A DNA stretch of 64,000 nucleotides from Betaproteobacteria bacterium (GCA_016713125.1 JADJPT010000003.1:62001-126000), one strand, 5' to 3'. Counted from the stretch's first letter, positions 1 to 10,996 are shown. Made by a program: numbers and translations. The notes: a model not told the origin generated them from the letters alone.

Positions 1-82
1 ATTGGCGCACACCCATGGTGATCATGAGAATCGCCGAGGCCGCCAGCACCAGCCCCCAGTAAGCGGGCCGTGCGCCGCTCAT
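1..82 (-). CDS. MFS transporter, N-terminal fragment
   Basis: Only the first 27 codons lie in the window; the gene continues beyond position 1. The ATG is at 82-80. The peptide reads MSGARPAYWG, then a hydrophobic stretch and ITMGVRQ, which matches the start of the first transmembrane helix in many major facilitator superfamily permeases, where GVRQ-F-G-F is conserved. Substrate cannot be judged. Positions 83-273, between this gene and the divergent DMT gene, presumably hold both promoters, but I see no clear motif. Confidence 0.6.
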   Translation of the reverse strand, partial: MSGARPAYWGLVLAASAILMITMGVRQ

Positions 83-273
83 GCGCGCACGGCGCGGCAC
101 GCCGGGGTTGTAATCGAACTCATCGCGGTGCAATCCTCAGGAATGCCGCAGTGCGCCCTGTGCAGCGCTGCGGGGCCGTAAGATTACCGCGAACCGGCGC
201 GAACCGGCGCGCGGCCGCATTTCGCAGCGCGACTTGCGCGCCGGGACGGCTGCTGTGTACGTATGCTAGCCGC

Positions 274-1170
274 ATGGGACTCGCCTTCGCGCTGACCTCC
301 ATGCTGTGCTGGGCGGTCAACATATTCATCACGCGCGCCGCCATGGCGCGCATGCCCGCCGAACTCGGCTTCGTCGTGGTGCTGGCCATGAACCTGGCCT
401 TCGGCAGCCTGGTGCTGGCGGTCGAACTCGCGTTGCGCAATGCGCCGCTCACCCTGCACTGGGAGGCCGCCGGCTGGTTCGTGCTCTCGGGCGTGGTCGG
501 CATCTACCTGGGCCGCCGCATGCTGCTCGACGCCGTGCAACTGCTCGGCCCTTCGCGCGCCAGCGTGCTGCACACCGCTTCGCCCGCATTCACGCTGATC
601 GGCGCCTGGCTGCTGGTGGGCGAGACCCTGGGCGCCTACGAGCTGGGCCTGATGGCGATGATCATGGCCGGCCTGTGGTGCACGCAGCCTTCCGCGAAGG
701 GCAGCGCAGACAAGCCGCCGCCCTCCGGCGCCCTGCTCAGGCGCGCCGCCCTGCTCAGCCTGCTCACTGTCGCCGGCTTCGGCATCGGCAACGCGTTCCG
801 CGGCATGGCCATGCGCAACTGGGACGAGGCCGTGCTCGGCGCGCTGATCTCCAACGTCGCCGCGCTCGTCTGCCTGCTCGCCGCCAACCGCGAATGGCGC
901 GCCACGGCACTGCGCCTGCGCGCCGGCAACCGCACCGGCCTAGCCCTGTTCGCGCTGAGCGGGGTGGCCACCATGTGCGGTACGGTGTTCGGATCACTGG
1001 CCATGCAGCGCATCGAAATCGCCATCGCGACCCTGATCAGCTACACCACACCGCTGGTGGTGTTCCCGGTGAGCGTGCTGCTGCTGAAGGATCGCGACGC
1101 ACTGAACCTGCGCACCGCGCTCGGCGCGGCGCTGGTGCTGACGGGCATCGCGCTGCTCGCCCTGCGTTGA
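274..1170 (+). CDS. EamA-family (DMT superfamily) transporter
   Basis: This encodes a 298-residue inner-membrane protein with about ten hydrophobic helices in two repeated halves, the layout of EamA/RhaT drug/metabolite exporters. It starts MGLAFALTSMLCWAVNIF, with the small-residue/aromatic first helix typical of the family, and its second half ends in a positive-inside tail. The frame stays open upstream to position 70, but that part is charged and non-membrane, so the ATG at 274 is preferred. The exported substrate is unknown; amino acids or metabolites are usual for the family. It stands alone, convergent with nothing and followed by the broken patatin gene. Confidence 0.82.
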   Translation: MGLAFALTSMLCWAVNIFITRAAMARMPAELGFVVVLAMNLAFGSLVLAVELALRNAPLTLHWEAAGWFVLSGVVGIYLGRRMLLDAVQLLGPSRASVLHTASPAFTLIGAWLLVGETLGAYELGLMAMIMAGLWCTQPSAKGSADKPPPSGALLRRAALLSLLTVAGFGIGNAFRGMAMRNWDEAVLGALISNVAALVCLLAANREWRATALRLRAGNRTGLALFALSGVATMCGTVFGSLAMQRIEIAIATLISYTTPLVVFPVSVLLLKDRDALNLRTALGAALVLTGIALLALR

Positions 1171-1326
1171 GGCTGATATCCCGCCGCCGGGCATCGCACC
1201 TGCATTAGAATCGGCGCCGCAGGAGTCGAACGCGCGGCGATCCGCGCGCACGCGCGAACCCGAGAAGAAGACGGAATCCGATGCAGCCCCACCCCCTCGC
1301 GCGCGGTTCGCGCAGCGCCGTCCCGC

Positions 1327-2290
1327 ATGACTGAGAACGCGCTCGCCGGCTTCTTCGCCGACCTGGCGCGTCTCTATCCTGACGGACACCGCCTTCCTGC
1401 GCGGCATCGGCGGAGAGTTCGAGCAGGTTTGGCCGGCGGCGCGACCCTGGTGCGCCGCGGCGATCCCTCGGACGCCCTCTACATCCTGATCGGCGGACGA
1501 TTGATCGCCACGCAGGAAGACGCGGACGGCCGCACGCTGCGCCCGGGCGAGATCGGGCGCGGCGAAATGATCGGCGAGATGAGCCTGCTGAGCGGGGGCA
1601 CGCGCACGGCCACGTCACGGCGCTGCGCGACCTGCGCCTGGTGCGCATCTCGAACCACACATTCCTGGAATTCATGCAGCGCCACCCCAGCGTGACGCGG
1701 CAGTTCATCCAGGTGCTCACCAGCCGCCTGGTGAACCGCGCCCCGCGCGGCCAGGAGAAGCTATCCACGCTGGCCCTGGTGCCGGCCTGCGGCCCGGCGC
1801 AGGCCGCGGCCTTCGCGCTCGCACTGGAAACCACCCTGCGCGGCATGCTCTCGGCGCAACGCATCGACCGCGCGGGTGTCGAGGCACGCTTCCCGGGCGC
1901 GCTGCAGCGGCTGGACGGTGCAGCCGGGCCGGACGCCGCGCTCGGCGCCTGGCTGACGATCAGGAGCAGCAGCACGGCCCGCTGCTGTATGTCTGCGACC
2001 CGCAGCCCAACGCCTGATTCTGCCTGTGCCTGCGCCAGGCCGACCGCGTGCTGGTCGTCGCGCAGGCCGATGCCGAATCCGCACAGCCCTGGTGAGGTCG
2101 AGCGCCTGCTGCACGCCGACGCCAACACCGGGAGTTCGCGCGACGCTGACCTGCGCGGCAGCGAACTGGTGCTGCTGCATCCGTCCTCCTGCACCCAACC
2201 GGCGCACACCGCACGCTGGCTCGCGTCGCGGCGCCTGCGCCGCCACCACCACCTGCGCGAAGGCGCCGCACAGGACATGCAACGCCGGTG
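1327..2290 (+). pseudogene. Frameshifted N-terminal half of CNB-patatin phospholipase (NTE-like)
   Basis: This stretch encodes the cyclic-nucleotide-binding-like domain and linker that normally precede a patatin domain in bacterial NTE-type lipases. Recognisable pieces are GGATLVRRGDPSDALYIL and GEMIGEMSLLSGGTRTA in one frame, RISNHTFLEFMQRHPSV and onward in a second, and a LLYVCDPQPNA / LRQADRVLVVAQADAES block in a third. At least four frame changes are needed (near 1380-1430, 1615, 1960 and 2095, and again before 2290) plus an in-frame stop near 2016. Either the gene is decayed or this part of the sequence is poor. The patatin domain that follows is listed separately. Confidence 0.65.
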
Positions 2291-3145
2291 CCGCCACCTG
2301 CTGGCCGCTTGGTCGGCCTGGCGCTGGGCGGGGGCGGCGCCAGGGCCTTTGCCGAAGTCGGCGCGCTGCGCGCGCTGGCCGAGGCCGGGATCCCGGTGGA
2401 CGTGATCGGCGGCACCAGCATGGGCGCGGTGGTCGGCGCGCTTGCCGCGCTGGGGCAGGACGCGCACGAGATCCAAGCCACGCTGCGCGGCATGCTGGGA
2501 ATCAAGCCCTTCTCCGGCCTTACGCTGCCTCTGGTGTCGCTGCTCTCGGGAAGACGCCTGGCGCAGGCCATGCGGGCCCTGTTCGGCGAAAAGGCGATCG
2601 AGGATCTGTGGCGCCGTTACTTCTGCGTTGCCTGCAACCTCACGCACGGCACCGTCAAGACCGCGGAATTCGGCAGCCTGCGCCGCTGGGTGTCGGCCAG
2701 CAACGCGGTGCCGGGCATCATGCCGCCGCTGGTCGAAGGCGGCGAGCTGTACGTCGACGGCGGCCTGCTGAACAACGTGCCGGCCGACCTGATGGCCGGA
2801 CTCAACGCCGGCCCGGTGATCGCCGTCAACGTCAGCGGCGTCACTGCGCTGCGAGCCGGTGTGGCGGACGACGCGGACCTGTCGGGCTGGAGCGTGTTGA
2901 TGCGCGGCCTGACCGACGGCGCCGCCGAGGGCCCGCCGCGCCTGGGGCGCCTGCTGGTGCGCGCCATGCTGCTCGCCAGCAGCAACCACGCGGCGGCCAT
3001 GCGCGGCTGCGCATCCCTTTACCTCACCCCCCCGCTCGAGGGCGTTGACGTGGGCGACCGGTACGCCCGAGCACTGGACGAGGCAGGCTACGCCTACACG
3101 AGCAAGGCACTGGAAACGTGGAACCCGGACGCGGCGAAGAACTGA
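2288..3145 (+). CDS. Patatin-like phospholipase domain (C-terminal part of broken NTE-type lipase)
   Basis: This is an intact patatin hydrolase domain of 285 residues. It has the glycine-rich oxyanion loop GGGGARAF (about 14-21), the nucleophile elbow GGTSMG with Ser44, and the dyad aspartate in VDGGLLNN (about Asp157). Patatin-family enzymes cleave acyl groups from phospholipids or lysophospholipids. Similarity continues upstream in other frames into a cyclic-nucleotide-binding domain, so the true product was probably about 600 residues, and the start used here is only the first usable codon in frame. The end overlaps the start of the next gene by 28 bases. The two following genes are membrane lipid-type oxygenases, so a shared lipid-modifying role is plausible. 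Confidence 0.7.
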   Translation: MPPPAGRLVGLALGGGGARAFAEVGALRALAEAGIPVDVIGGTSMGAVVGALAALGQDAHEIQATLRGMLGIKPFSGLTLPLVSLLSGRRLAQAMRALFGEKAIEDLWRRYFCVACNLTHGTVKTAEFGSLRRWVSASNAVPGIMPPLVEGGELYVDGGLLNNVPADLMAGLNAGPVIAVNVSGVTALRAGVADDADLSGWSVLMRGLTDGAAEGPPRLGRLLVRAMLLASSNHAAAMRGCASLYLTPPLEGVDVGDRYARALDEAGYAYTSKALETWNPDAAKN

Positions 3146-3675
3146 GGCGCAAGGCGGCCAGCGCACTGCACTACGCGCTGCTGGTCGGTGCCGCGCTGGC
3201 GCTGCTGGCGGCGGGCGCGCGCGACAGCGCGGCGATCACCGCCGCGGCCCTGCTGGCCGGTTGGCTGGTCGGCTCGCGGGCCGAGTACGCCGTGCACCGC
3301 TTCGTGCTGCACGGTCCCGCGCTCGCCGCGCGCGTGCATGCACGCCACCACGCCGCGCCGGCACGCGAGCAGATCGACCCGCTCTCCTACTTCGGCCCCA
3401 TCGTGGTCGCCCTGCTGGCTTGGGCCGCGCTGCACGCCCTCGGCGGCGGTGCGGCGCTCGCCGGCGGACTGACCGCGGGTCTGTGCCTGCAGTATTCGTG
3501 GTTTCGCGCCGTGCACCGACGCATGCACCGGCCCGGTCACCGGCTGGCCTCGGGCAGGCTGGCGCATTTCCATCGCGGCCACCACGTCGACCTGCGCCGC
3601 AATTCTCGGCGTCACCACGCCTTCTGGGACCGGCTGTTCCGCACCCAGCGACGCACGGCGCGCACCCAGGGCTGA
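3118..3675 (+). CDS. Fatty acid hydroxylase / sterol desaturase-like membrane protein
   Basis: This encodes a 185-residue membrane protein with three hydrophobic segments and clustered histidines: HRFVLH, HARHHA, HRRMH and HFHRGHH. The pattern fits the FA_hydroxylase superfamily, non-haem di-iron enzymes that hydroxylate or desaturate lipids (carotene hydroxylase CrtZ is a similar short member). The ATG at 3118 overlaps the patatin gene by 28 bases, and the next gene starts 7 bases after the stop, so the three look co-transcribed. The substrate cannot be read from sequence. Confidence 0.7.
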   Translation: MEPGRGEELRRKAASALHYALLVGAALALLAAGARDSAAITAAALLAGWLVGSRAEYAVHRFVLHGPALAARVHARHHAAPAREQIDPLSYFGPIVVALLAWAALHALGGGAALAGGLTAGLCLQYSWFRAVHRRMHRPGHRLASGRLAHFHRGHHVDLRRNSRRHHAFWDRLFRTQRRTARTQG

Positions 3676-3681
3676 GCCGCC

Positions 3682-4728
3682 GTGACCGGCAATCTCGCAG
3701 TGCAGATCACCGACCCGTGCCCGCAGGGCGATGCGCCGCGCAATGCCCTCGAGCGCGCCTGCATGCGCTGGCTGCGCGACGTGCGCGACCTGGCCTTCGT
3801 GCGCCTGGCGCTGCGCGCAGGCCTGCAGCTCACGGCCTGCGCCGCGCTGCTGTTCGCCGTTCCCGGCTGGCTTGCCGGTCTGCTGGCCCTGCCCTATCTG
3901 TGGTTGCTGTATGCCGCATACGGCGGACCGGTGATGCTGATGGTGCACGCCCTCGAGCACCGCCCAGCGTTCACGGGCCGCGGCCGCTGGCTGCAGGCCG
4001 CGATCCTGCACGGACTGCCGCTGCTCTACGGCCTGTCGCCGTTCGCCTACCGCGCGCACCACCTGCTGATGCACCATGCCGAGGAGAACCGCCCGCAGGA
4101 CCTGTCGAGCACGCTGCGCTACCGGCGCGACAGCCCCGCGGATTTCCTGCGCTACTACCTGCGCTTCCTGGTGCTGGGCAACTTCGAGCTCGCGCGCTAC
4201 CTGCGCGCACACGGCCGCCGCCGCGCGCTGCGCCGGTTCGTCGCCGGCGAGTGCGCCCACCTGGCGCTGCTTGCCGCCGGACTGCTGCTGGCGCCGGCCG
4301 CCGCGACCGCGACACTGCTGCTGCCCTACGCGCTGACGCGCTTCTTCCTGATGGCCGGCAACTGGGCGCAGCACGCCTTCGTGCAGATCGACGCGCTCGA
4401 CGACGGCGTGCGCAACGCCACCATCCTGGTGAACGCCAGCCACAACCATCGCTGCTTCAACGACGGCTACCACGCGCTGCATCACCGCCACCCCGGCCTG
4501 CACTGGGCCGAGATGTCGGCCAGCTTTCGCGCCGAATGGCGCTACTACGCGGAGCGCGGGGTCATCGTGTTCTCGGACATCGCCAACAATCAGGTGGTCT
4601 GGTGGCGGCTGATGCGCGGCGACTACGGCTACCTGGCCGAGCGCATGCTGGACCACGGCGGCCTGCCGCGCGAGCGCGATCAGCGGATCGCGCTGCTCAG
4701 GGCGCGCGCGCAAGCGCGCCCGGCCTGA
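3682..4728 (+). CDS. Fatty acid desaturase family protein
   Basis: A 348-residue integral membrane protein with a GTG start. Histidine boxes are visible in order: HALEH (about 91-95), HHLLMHH (about 116-122), then SHNHRCFND and HALHHRH near residues 250-275. These are the iron ligands of membrane fatty-acid desaturases and related alkane or lipid hydroxylases. Hydrophobic helices flank each box. It starts 7 bases after the small hydroxylase-like gene, which suggests translational coupling and action on the same lipid pool. Which acyl chain or sterol-like substrate is used is unknown. Confidence 0.75.
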   Translation: MTGNLAVQITDPCPQGDAPRNALERACMRWLRDVRDLAFVRLALRAGLQLTACAALLFAVPGWLAGLLALPYLWLLYAAYGGPVMLMVHALEHRPAFTGRGRWLQAAILHGLPLLYGLSPFAYRAHHLLMHHAEENRPQDLSSTLRYRRDSPADFLRYYLRFLVLGNFELARYLRAHGRRRALRRFVAGECAHLALLAAGLLLAPAAATATLLLPYALTRFFLMAGNWAQHAFVQIDALDDGVRNATILVNASHNHRCFNDGYHALHHRHPGLHWAEMSASFRAEWRYYAERGVIVFSDIANNQVVWWRLMRGDYGYLAERMLDHGGLPRERDQRIALLRARAQARPA

Positions 4729-4752
4729 CCGACCGACCAACCGACAGGATGC

Positions 4753-5967
4753 CTATTTCGGCTTGCGCGCCAGGACGAAGAACAGCGAACCCAGCCCGGC
4801 CAGCACCGACAGCGCGGTGAAGCCGACGCGGTAATCGCCGGTCAGGTCGGCGAAGGCGCCGGCCACGATGGGCCCGCCGACCTGGCCGATGACGATGATC
4901 AGGGCCGACAGGCCGAGGATCATGCCGATCGAGCGCCGGCCGAAGTAGTCGGCGCGGAGCGCCTGCATGAACGGGCCGCGCAAGCCCCAGGCGCCGCCGT
5001 GCAGCACCGCGAAGGCGATCAGCATGGCGTTGCCGTTCGCGTAAGTGAGCATCAGCAGACCGGCGGCGTGCATCAGCATGCAGATCGCGGCCACGTAGCG
5101 CTTCTCGTAGCGATCGCCGACCGCCCAACCGACCAGCACCCCGCCGACCTGCGCCAGCGTCATCAGGGTGATGACCAGGGAAGCCTGGGCCAGGGTGTAA
5201 CCCAGGCCCTCCTTCATGTGCGTGATGCCGTGCACGTTGACCGAGGTGACCACCAGCAGCGCGAAGGCATGGCCCAGCCCGAGCAGCCAGAAGGCGCTGG
5301 TGCGCAGCGCCTCGCGGGCGGTGAACTCGCGCTGGCCCTCCGGCTCGTCCTCGCCCGCCTTGGGGGCCACCGGCGGCAGGCCGTCGATGGTCTCGCCCAT
5401 GTCCTCGGGTCTGCGCCGGAACACGCGCGCCATCGGCCAGCCGACCAGGATCGCGAACACCCCCGAGCCGAACGCGGTCGCGCGCCAGCCGTAGGTCTGC
5501 ATGCACCAGGCGACGACCGGCACGAACACGCCGCCGATCGCCAGGCCCAGGGACAGCGAGGACAGTGCGCGCGCGCGGTAGCGCTCGAACCAGTGGATGA
5601 TGGCGACGTTGATCGGAAAGAACCCGCACAGGCTGGCGCCGAAGGCGATGACGATGAACGCGCCGTAGAAACCGAGCAGCGTGTCGATCTGGCTGAGCAG
5701 CATGAAGCCCAGGCCGAAGATCACGACGCCGATGCGGATCATGCCCTGCGGGCCGAAACGGTCGATGATCCAGCCCAGCACCGGGCCGAGCACGGCGGCC
5801 TCCATGGGCTGCAGCGCGGCGGCCCCGGACAGGGCGGTCTTGCTCCAGCCGAACTCCTGGATCAGCACCGCGAAATAGGCGCCGAAGGCCTGGTGCAGCA
5901 GGCCCGCCTGCAGGAACTGTATGCCGCTGCCTGCGGCGACCATCCGCCAGCCGTAGAAGATCTTCAT
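4753..5967 (-). CDS. MFS transporter
   Basis: A 404-residue permease with twelve predicted helices. The start MKIFYGWRMVAAGSG is the classic N-terminus of monocarboxylate/oxalate-type MFS carriers (YGWxMV). The cytoplasmic loop 2-3 motif appears as GWIIDRFGPQGMIRIG. A charged central loop with EDEPEGQREF separates the two six-helix halves. The frame is open upstream through tRNA-Phe, but the ATG at 5967 fits the family start. It is convergent with the desaturase gene, 24 bases away. Substrate is probably a small organic anion; this is inference from the family. Confidence 0.82.
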   Translation of the reverse strand: MKIFYGWRMVAAGSGIQFLQAGLLHQAFGAYFAVLIQEFGWSKTALSGAAALQPMEAAVLGPVLGWIIDRFGPQGMIRIGVVIFGLGFMLLSQIDTLLGFYGAFIVIAFGASLCGFFPINVAIIHWFERYRARALSSLSLGLAIGGVFVPVVAWCMQTYGWRATAFGSGVFAILVGWPMARVFRRRPEDMGETIDGLPPVAPKAGEDEPEGQREFTAREALRTSAFWLLGLGHAFALLVVTSVNVHGITHMKEGLGYTLAQASLVITLMTLAQVGGVLVGWAVGDRYEKRYVAAICMLMHAAGLLMLTYANGNAMLIAFAVLHGGAWGLRGPFMQALRADYFGRRSIGMILGLSALIIVIGQVGGPIVAGAFADLTGDYRVGFTALSVLAGLGSLFFVLARKPK

Positions 5968-6034
5968 AGGGGCACGCAGAATAGCGCAGAGGCGCCCGCG
6001 CTCGTCGTCAGGTTCGCTGGCATGGGGGGGTTGA

Positions 6035-6110
6035 TGGTGGCCAAGGGCGGAATCGAACCACCGACACACGGATTTTCAATCCGCTGCTCTACCGACTGAG
6101 CTACTTGGCC
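6035..6110 (-). tRNA. tRNA-Phe (GAA)
   Basis: A 76-nt tRNA read on the minus strand, beginning GGCCAAGTAGCTCAG and ending with an encoded CCA. The seven-base acceptor arm GGCCAAG pairs with CTTGGCC. The anticodon stem is CGGAT/ATCCG around loop TGAAA with anticodon GAA, and the T-arm contains GGTTCGATTCC. All four arms can be folded by eye. Confidence 0.95.
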
Positions 6111-6227
6111 GTACCGGACGCGACGCGAAGACAAGGCTGCGGCGCGCTGGAAGGCTGCGGATTATAGGGGAAAACCCCGGGCTCGCCAAACCGTCGCCGC
6201 AGCGCGGCAAACGGCCGCGCCACGCAA

Positions 6228-6257
6228 CAAAAAGAAAAGCCACCGGCTGGCGGTGGC
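6228..6257 (-). terminator. Rho-independent terminator after the two-component operon
   Basis: Read on the minus strand, GCCACCGCCAGCCGGTGGC forms a six-pair GC stem and is followed by TTTTCTTTTTG. It lies about 165 bases past the stop of the histidine kinase gene (6423), so it would end that transcript before tRNA-Phe. The rest of 6111-6422 holds no gene; a second weak hairpin (GGACA/TGTCC) is at about 6261-6277. Confidence 0.7.
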
Positions 6258-6422
6258 TTAAGGACAAGCTGCTGTCCAAGGAGGGAGACACGAACCGAGG
6301 CGCAGGAAACGAATCCCGCGCTTCGGACGGTCAGTTCCCACACTATCCCTTCGAACCGTGTTCCGCCTGACGGCAAGCTTTCAAGAGGCTGAATCTGCGA
6401 AACGGCGTCTAGGCCGTTCGAC

Positions 6423-7861
6423 CTAGCCGACCGGGGCGGGCGCGCCGCGCGGGAACACGACGCTGAACACGCTGCCCTGTTCGGTCGGATTGGCGCGCAC
6501 CTGCACGCTGGCGCGGTGGCTGTTGGCGATCGAACGCACGATGGGCAAGCCCAGCCCCGAACCATGTGCCTCGGTGCCCGACATGCGATAGAAGCGCTCG
6601 AATACCAGCTCACGCTGCTTCTCGTCGATGCCCGGGCCGTTATCCTCGACCTCCGCGATGACGAACTCGCGCAGGCGCAGGCGCACCGTGACCCGCCCGC
6701 CGCGCGGACTGTAGCGGATCGCGTTGTCGATCAGGTTGTTGAACAGCTCGCGCAGCAGCAGCGGATTGCCCTCGATGCGCGCCTGTGCGGCCTGGCGCGC
6801 GGCCAGGCCCTCGAAGCCCAGGTCGATGTTGCGCTCGAATGCCGCCGGCACCCATTCCTGGGTGATCTCGCGCAGCAGCGCGTCGAGGTCCATCAGTTCG
6901 AACTGCGGCGGCGTCTCGCTCTGCGAGCGCGCCAGCGACAGCAGCTGGCTGATCATGTGCGCGGTGCGTTCCACGCCGGTGCGGATGCGCTCGAGCGACG
7001 CCTGCACCTCGCGCGGATCCTTCTGGCGCAAGGCGACCTCCAGCTGGGTGCGCAGGCCGGCCAGCGGGGTGCGCATCTGGTGGGCCGCGTCGGCGATGAA
7101 ACGCTCCTGCGCCTTCATGTTCTGCGCCAGGCGCTCGAGCATCTCGTTGAAGGCCGCGATCAGCGGCGCGATCTCCTCGGGTACGTCCTCCTCGTCGATG
7201 GGCGACAGGTCGCTGGGGCGCCGGCTGCGCAGCCGCACGCGCAGTTCATCGAGCGGCCGGATGCCCCTGCGTGAGCCCGAACCAGACCAGCAGCACCGCC
7301 AGCGGAAGATGATCAGAAACTGAGGAATGATGATGCCGGCGATGATCTCGTTGGCCAGGTTGCTGGCGCTTGATGAAGGGTTTCGCCGACCTGGATCAGC
7401 ACGCGCCGCGTGCGCTCTCCGCTGGGCGCGAAGATGAACATGTAGGCGATGCGCACGGGTTCCCCGTGCCAGGCGTCATCGCGGAAGTAGACCACGTGCT
7501 GCGGCGTGTTCTCGTCTTCGGGAAAGATCTCCGGCAGTTCGCGGTCGCCTGCCAGCACCTCACCGCGCATGCCGCGCACCTGGAAGGAGATCGTGTCGAG
7601 CTCGTCGGCGCGCAGGAAGTTGGTCGCCGCGGCCGGCAGCGCGATGCGCGCCCGGTTGTCCTCGATGCGCACCTGCTGCGAGAGCGCGTTGGCGGCGTCG
7701 CGCAGGGCGCGATCGTAGGGGATGTTGGCGATCACGTTGGCGCCGTAATAGGTCACCAGCACCGACAGCGGCCACAGCACCATCAGCGGCGCGAGCAGCC
7801 AGTCGAGGATTTCGACCAGCAGCGACAGGCGGCCCGGATTGCCCGGGATCGGATTCTTCAA
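6423..7861 (-). CDS. Sensor histidine kinase, TctE/QseC type (frameshifted in this sequence)
   Basis: Inner-membrane sensor kinase, about 480 residues when the frames are joined. The N-terminal part (7861-7313) has a transmembrane helix and a 2CSK_N-type periplasmic domain as in TctE. Then come a second helix, HAMP, the H-box FIADAAHQMRTPLAG with the phospho-accepting His, and ATPase boxes NLIDNAIRY, VEDNGPGI and GSGLGLPIV. Three single-base shifts between about 7370 and 7265 break the second helix and HAMP; translating across them gives a continuous family sequence (LANEIIAGIIIPQFLII, then LPLAVLLVWFGLTQG, then IRPLDELRVRLRSRRP). I read these as sequence errors, though a decayed kinase is possible. 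The start seems to be TTG at 7861, 20 bases after its response regulator. Confidence 0.75.
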
Positions 7862-7880
7862 GCGCCGGACCCGGACGCGC

Positions 7881-8552
7881 CTACTGGGCGGGCTTTTCCA
7901 GGCTGTAGCCCAGCCCGCGCACGGTGACGATGCGCACGCCGCCGTTCTCCAGCTTCTTCCTGAGGCGATGCACGTAGACCTCGATCGCGTTGGCCGACAC
8001 CTCCTCGCCCCATTCGCACAGGTGGTCGACGAGCTGGTCCTTGGACACCAGCCGGCCGGTGCGCTGCAGGAAGATTTCCAGCAGGCTCACCTCGCGCGCC
8101 GAAAGATCCAGCGGATCGCCGTTGAGCCGCGCCACGCGACCCACCTGGTCGAAACTCAGCGGTCCGTGCTTCATCAGCGTCGAGCTGCCCGACATGCCGC
8201 GTCGCGTCAGCGCGCGCACGCGCGCCTCGAGCTCGGCCAGCTCGAAAGGCTTGGCCAGATAGTCGTCGGCGCCCAGGTCCAGGCCGCGCACACGGTCGTT
8301 CACGCCGTCCAGCGCCGTGAGGATCAGCACCGGCAGGTGCGAATCCCTGGCGCGCAGTCGTTTCAGAACTTCGAGACCGGATTTCTTCGGCAGGCCGATG
8401 TCGAGGATCAGCAGGTCGAACTCGTTGGCATCGACCGCGGAGTCGGCCTCCAGCCCGTTTCCCACCCAGTCGACGGCATAGCCGGCCTGGCGCAACGCGC
8501 GTTGCAGCCCGTCGGCCAGGATCGCGTCGTCCTCCGCAATGAGTATGCGCAT
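7881..8552 (-). CDS. OmpR-family response regulator (TctD/QseB-like)
   Basis: A 223-residue DNA-binding response regulator. The receiver domain has the acidic pair ED at 7-8, phospho-acceptor Asp51 in LLILDIGLPKKSG, a conserved Thr in LILTALDG, and Lys in LAKPFELAELEARV. The C-terminal winged helix includes DLSAREVSLLEIFLQ and VYVHRLRKKLENGGVRIVTVRGLGYSL. It lies directly upstream of its partner kinase in one operon. Family members of this pair (TctD/TctE) control tricarboxylate uptake, and QseB/QseC relatives control other functions; the target here is not shown by the sequence. Confidence 0.9.
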   Translation of the reverse strand: MRILIAEDDAILADGLQRALRQAGYAVDWVGNGLEADSAVDANEFDLLILDIGLPKKSGLEVLKRLRARDSHLPVLILTALDGVNDRVRGLDLGADDYLAKPFELAELEARVRALTRRGMSGSSTLMKHGPLSFDQVGRVARLNGDPLDLSAREVSLLEIFLQRTGRLVSKDQLVDHLCEWGEEVSANAIEVYVHRLRKKLENGGVRIVTVRGLGYSLEKPAQ

Positions 8553-8610
8553 GCCGTCTCCACCCGCTCGTGATCAGCACCCTCTACGGAGCGCTCGATC
8601 GAGTGTAACA

Positions 8611-8640
8611 AAAGAAAAGCCCCGCCGAAGCGGGGCTTTT
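8611..8640 (-). terminator. Rho-independent terminator of groESL
   Basis: On the minus strand, AAAAGCCCCGC-TTCG-GCGGGGCTTTT folds into a perfect stem closed by a stable UUCG loop and continues into TTTTCTTTTG. It lies 120 bases after the groL stop. Because the stem is symmetric with an A-run on the other side, it could also stop transcription in the plus direction. Confidence 0.88.
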
Positions 8641-8759
8641 CATGCAGCGAGCCTTGGAAGGAAGGAGGTACGGGGTGGCGGGTTACGGCGGGCATCGCCC
8701 GCCAGAACCCACCAATCCTGTTCCTAGCTTTCCAGGAGGTATGTAACTAGCTTTGCTCG

Positions 8760-10421
<1,662 letters not shown>

Positions 10422-10509
10422 TGTGATTCTCTCCTGTGACTGTATTCTGGAATTCGCTGTGATTCGCGCGGTGATTCGCGCCGGGATACGGAAAACGTGT
10501 GCGGCTGGA

Positions 10510-10797
10510 TTACTCCAGCACGCCCATCAGGTCTTCCTCGCGCATGACGAGAAGCTCTTCGCCGTGCACCTTGACGGTCTGGCCGCTGTATTTGCCGAAC
10601 AGGACCTTGTCACCCACTTTGACGTCGAGGGGGATCAACTTGCCGTCCTCGCCTTTCTTGCCTTTGCCTACGGCAACGATTTCGCCCTGGTCAGGTTTCT
10701 CGGCGGCGGTGTCGGGAATGACGATGCCGGAGGCGGTCTTGCGCTCTTCTTCGATGCGCTTGACGATCACACGATCGTGCAGGGGACGAATTTTCAT
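10510..10797 (-). CDS. groS: 10 kDa co-chaperonin GroES
   Basis: A 95-residue heptameric lid for GroEL. It begins MKIRPLHDRVIVKR and contains the mobile loop ERKTASGIVIPDTA, which contacts GroEL, and the roof region. It ends with GEELLVMREEDLMGVLE. The ATG at 10797 gives the standard length; the frame is open further upstream but lacks similarity. First gene of the groESL operon, with promoter and CIRCE just upstream. Confidence 0.97.
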   Translation of the reverse strand: MKIRPLHDRVIVKRIEEERKTASGIVIPDTAAEKPDQGEIVAVGKGKKGEDGKLIPLDVKVGDKVLFGKYSGQTVKVHGEELLVMREEDLMGVLE

Positions 10798-10865
10798 TCG
10801 GGTCTCCAATTGGATTCGGGGTTCGACGGAATCGGGCCAGGCCCGGGATACGGGGGAGAGCATTG

Positions 10866-10892
10866 TTAGCACTCATCCCCAACGAGTGCTAA
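10866..10892. promoter_or_regulatory. CIRCE operator (HrcA binding site)
   Basis: A perfect nine-base inverted repeat, TTAGCACTC, nine spacer bases, then GAGTGCTAA. This is the consensus CIRCE element bound by the heat-shock repressor HrcA. It sits 69 bases upstream of the groS start, directly downstream of the predicted -10 box, so HrcA binding would block transcription initiation. hrcA itself is not in the window. Confidence 0.96.
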
Positions 10893-10920
10893 TGATACGG
10901 ATGCGCGCCCCGAATTTCAA
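10892..10920 (-). promoter_or_regulatory. groESL promoter
   Basis: On the minus strand TTGAAA (10920-10915) and TATCAT (10897-10892) are separated by 17 bases, a good sigma-70 promoter. The -10 abuts CIRCE. The same bases also resemble a sigma-32 site (CTTGAAA with a CAT-rich -10), so dual heat-shock control is possible; that part is inference. Confidence 0.7.
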
Positions 10921-10996
10921 GTCCGGCCACACCCGGAGGCCGTTTGGACGACCGTCCACCTGCATGCCACGCCAACACGCCGTACAATAAAGCCCC

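Noticed and set aside
5968..6069. N-terminal extension of the MFS gene through tRNA-Phe
   Set aside because: The extra residues come from the tRNA sequence; the ATG at 5967 gives the family N-terminus.
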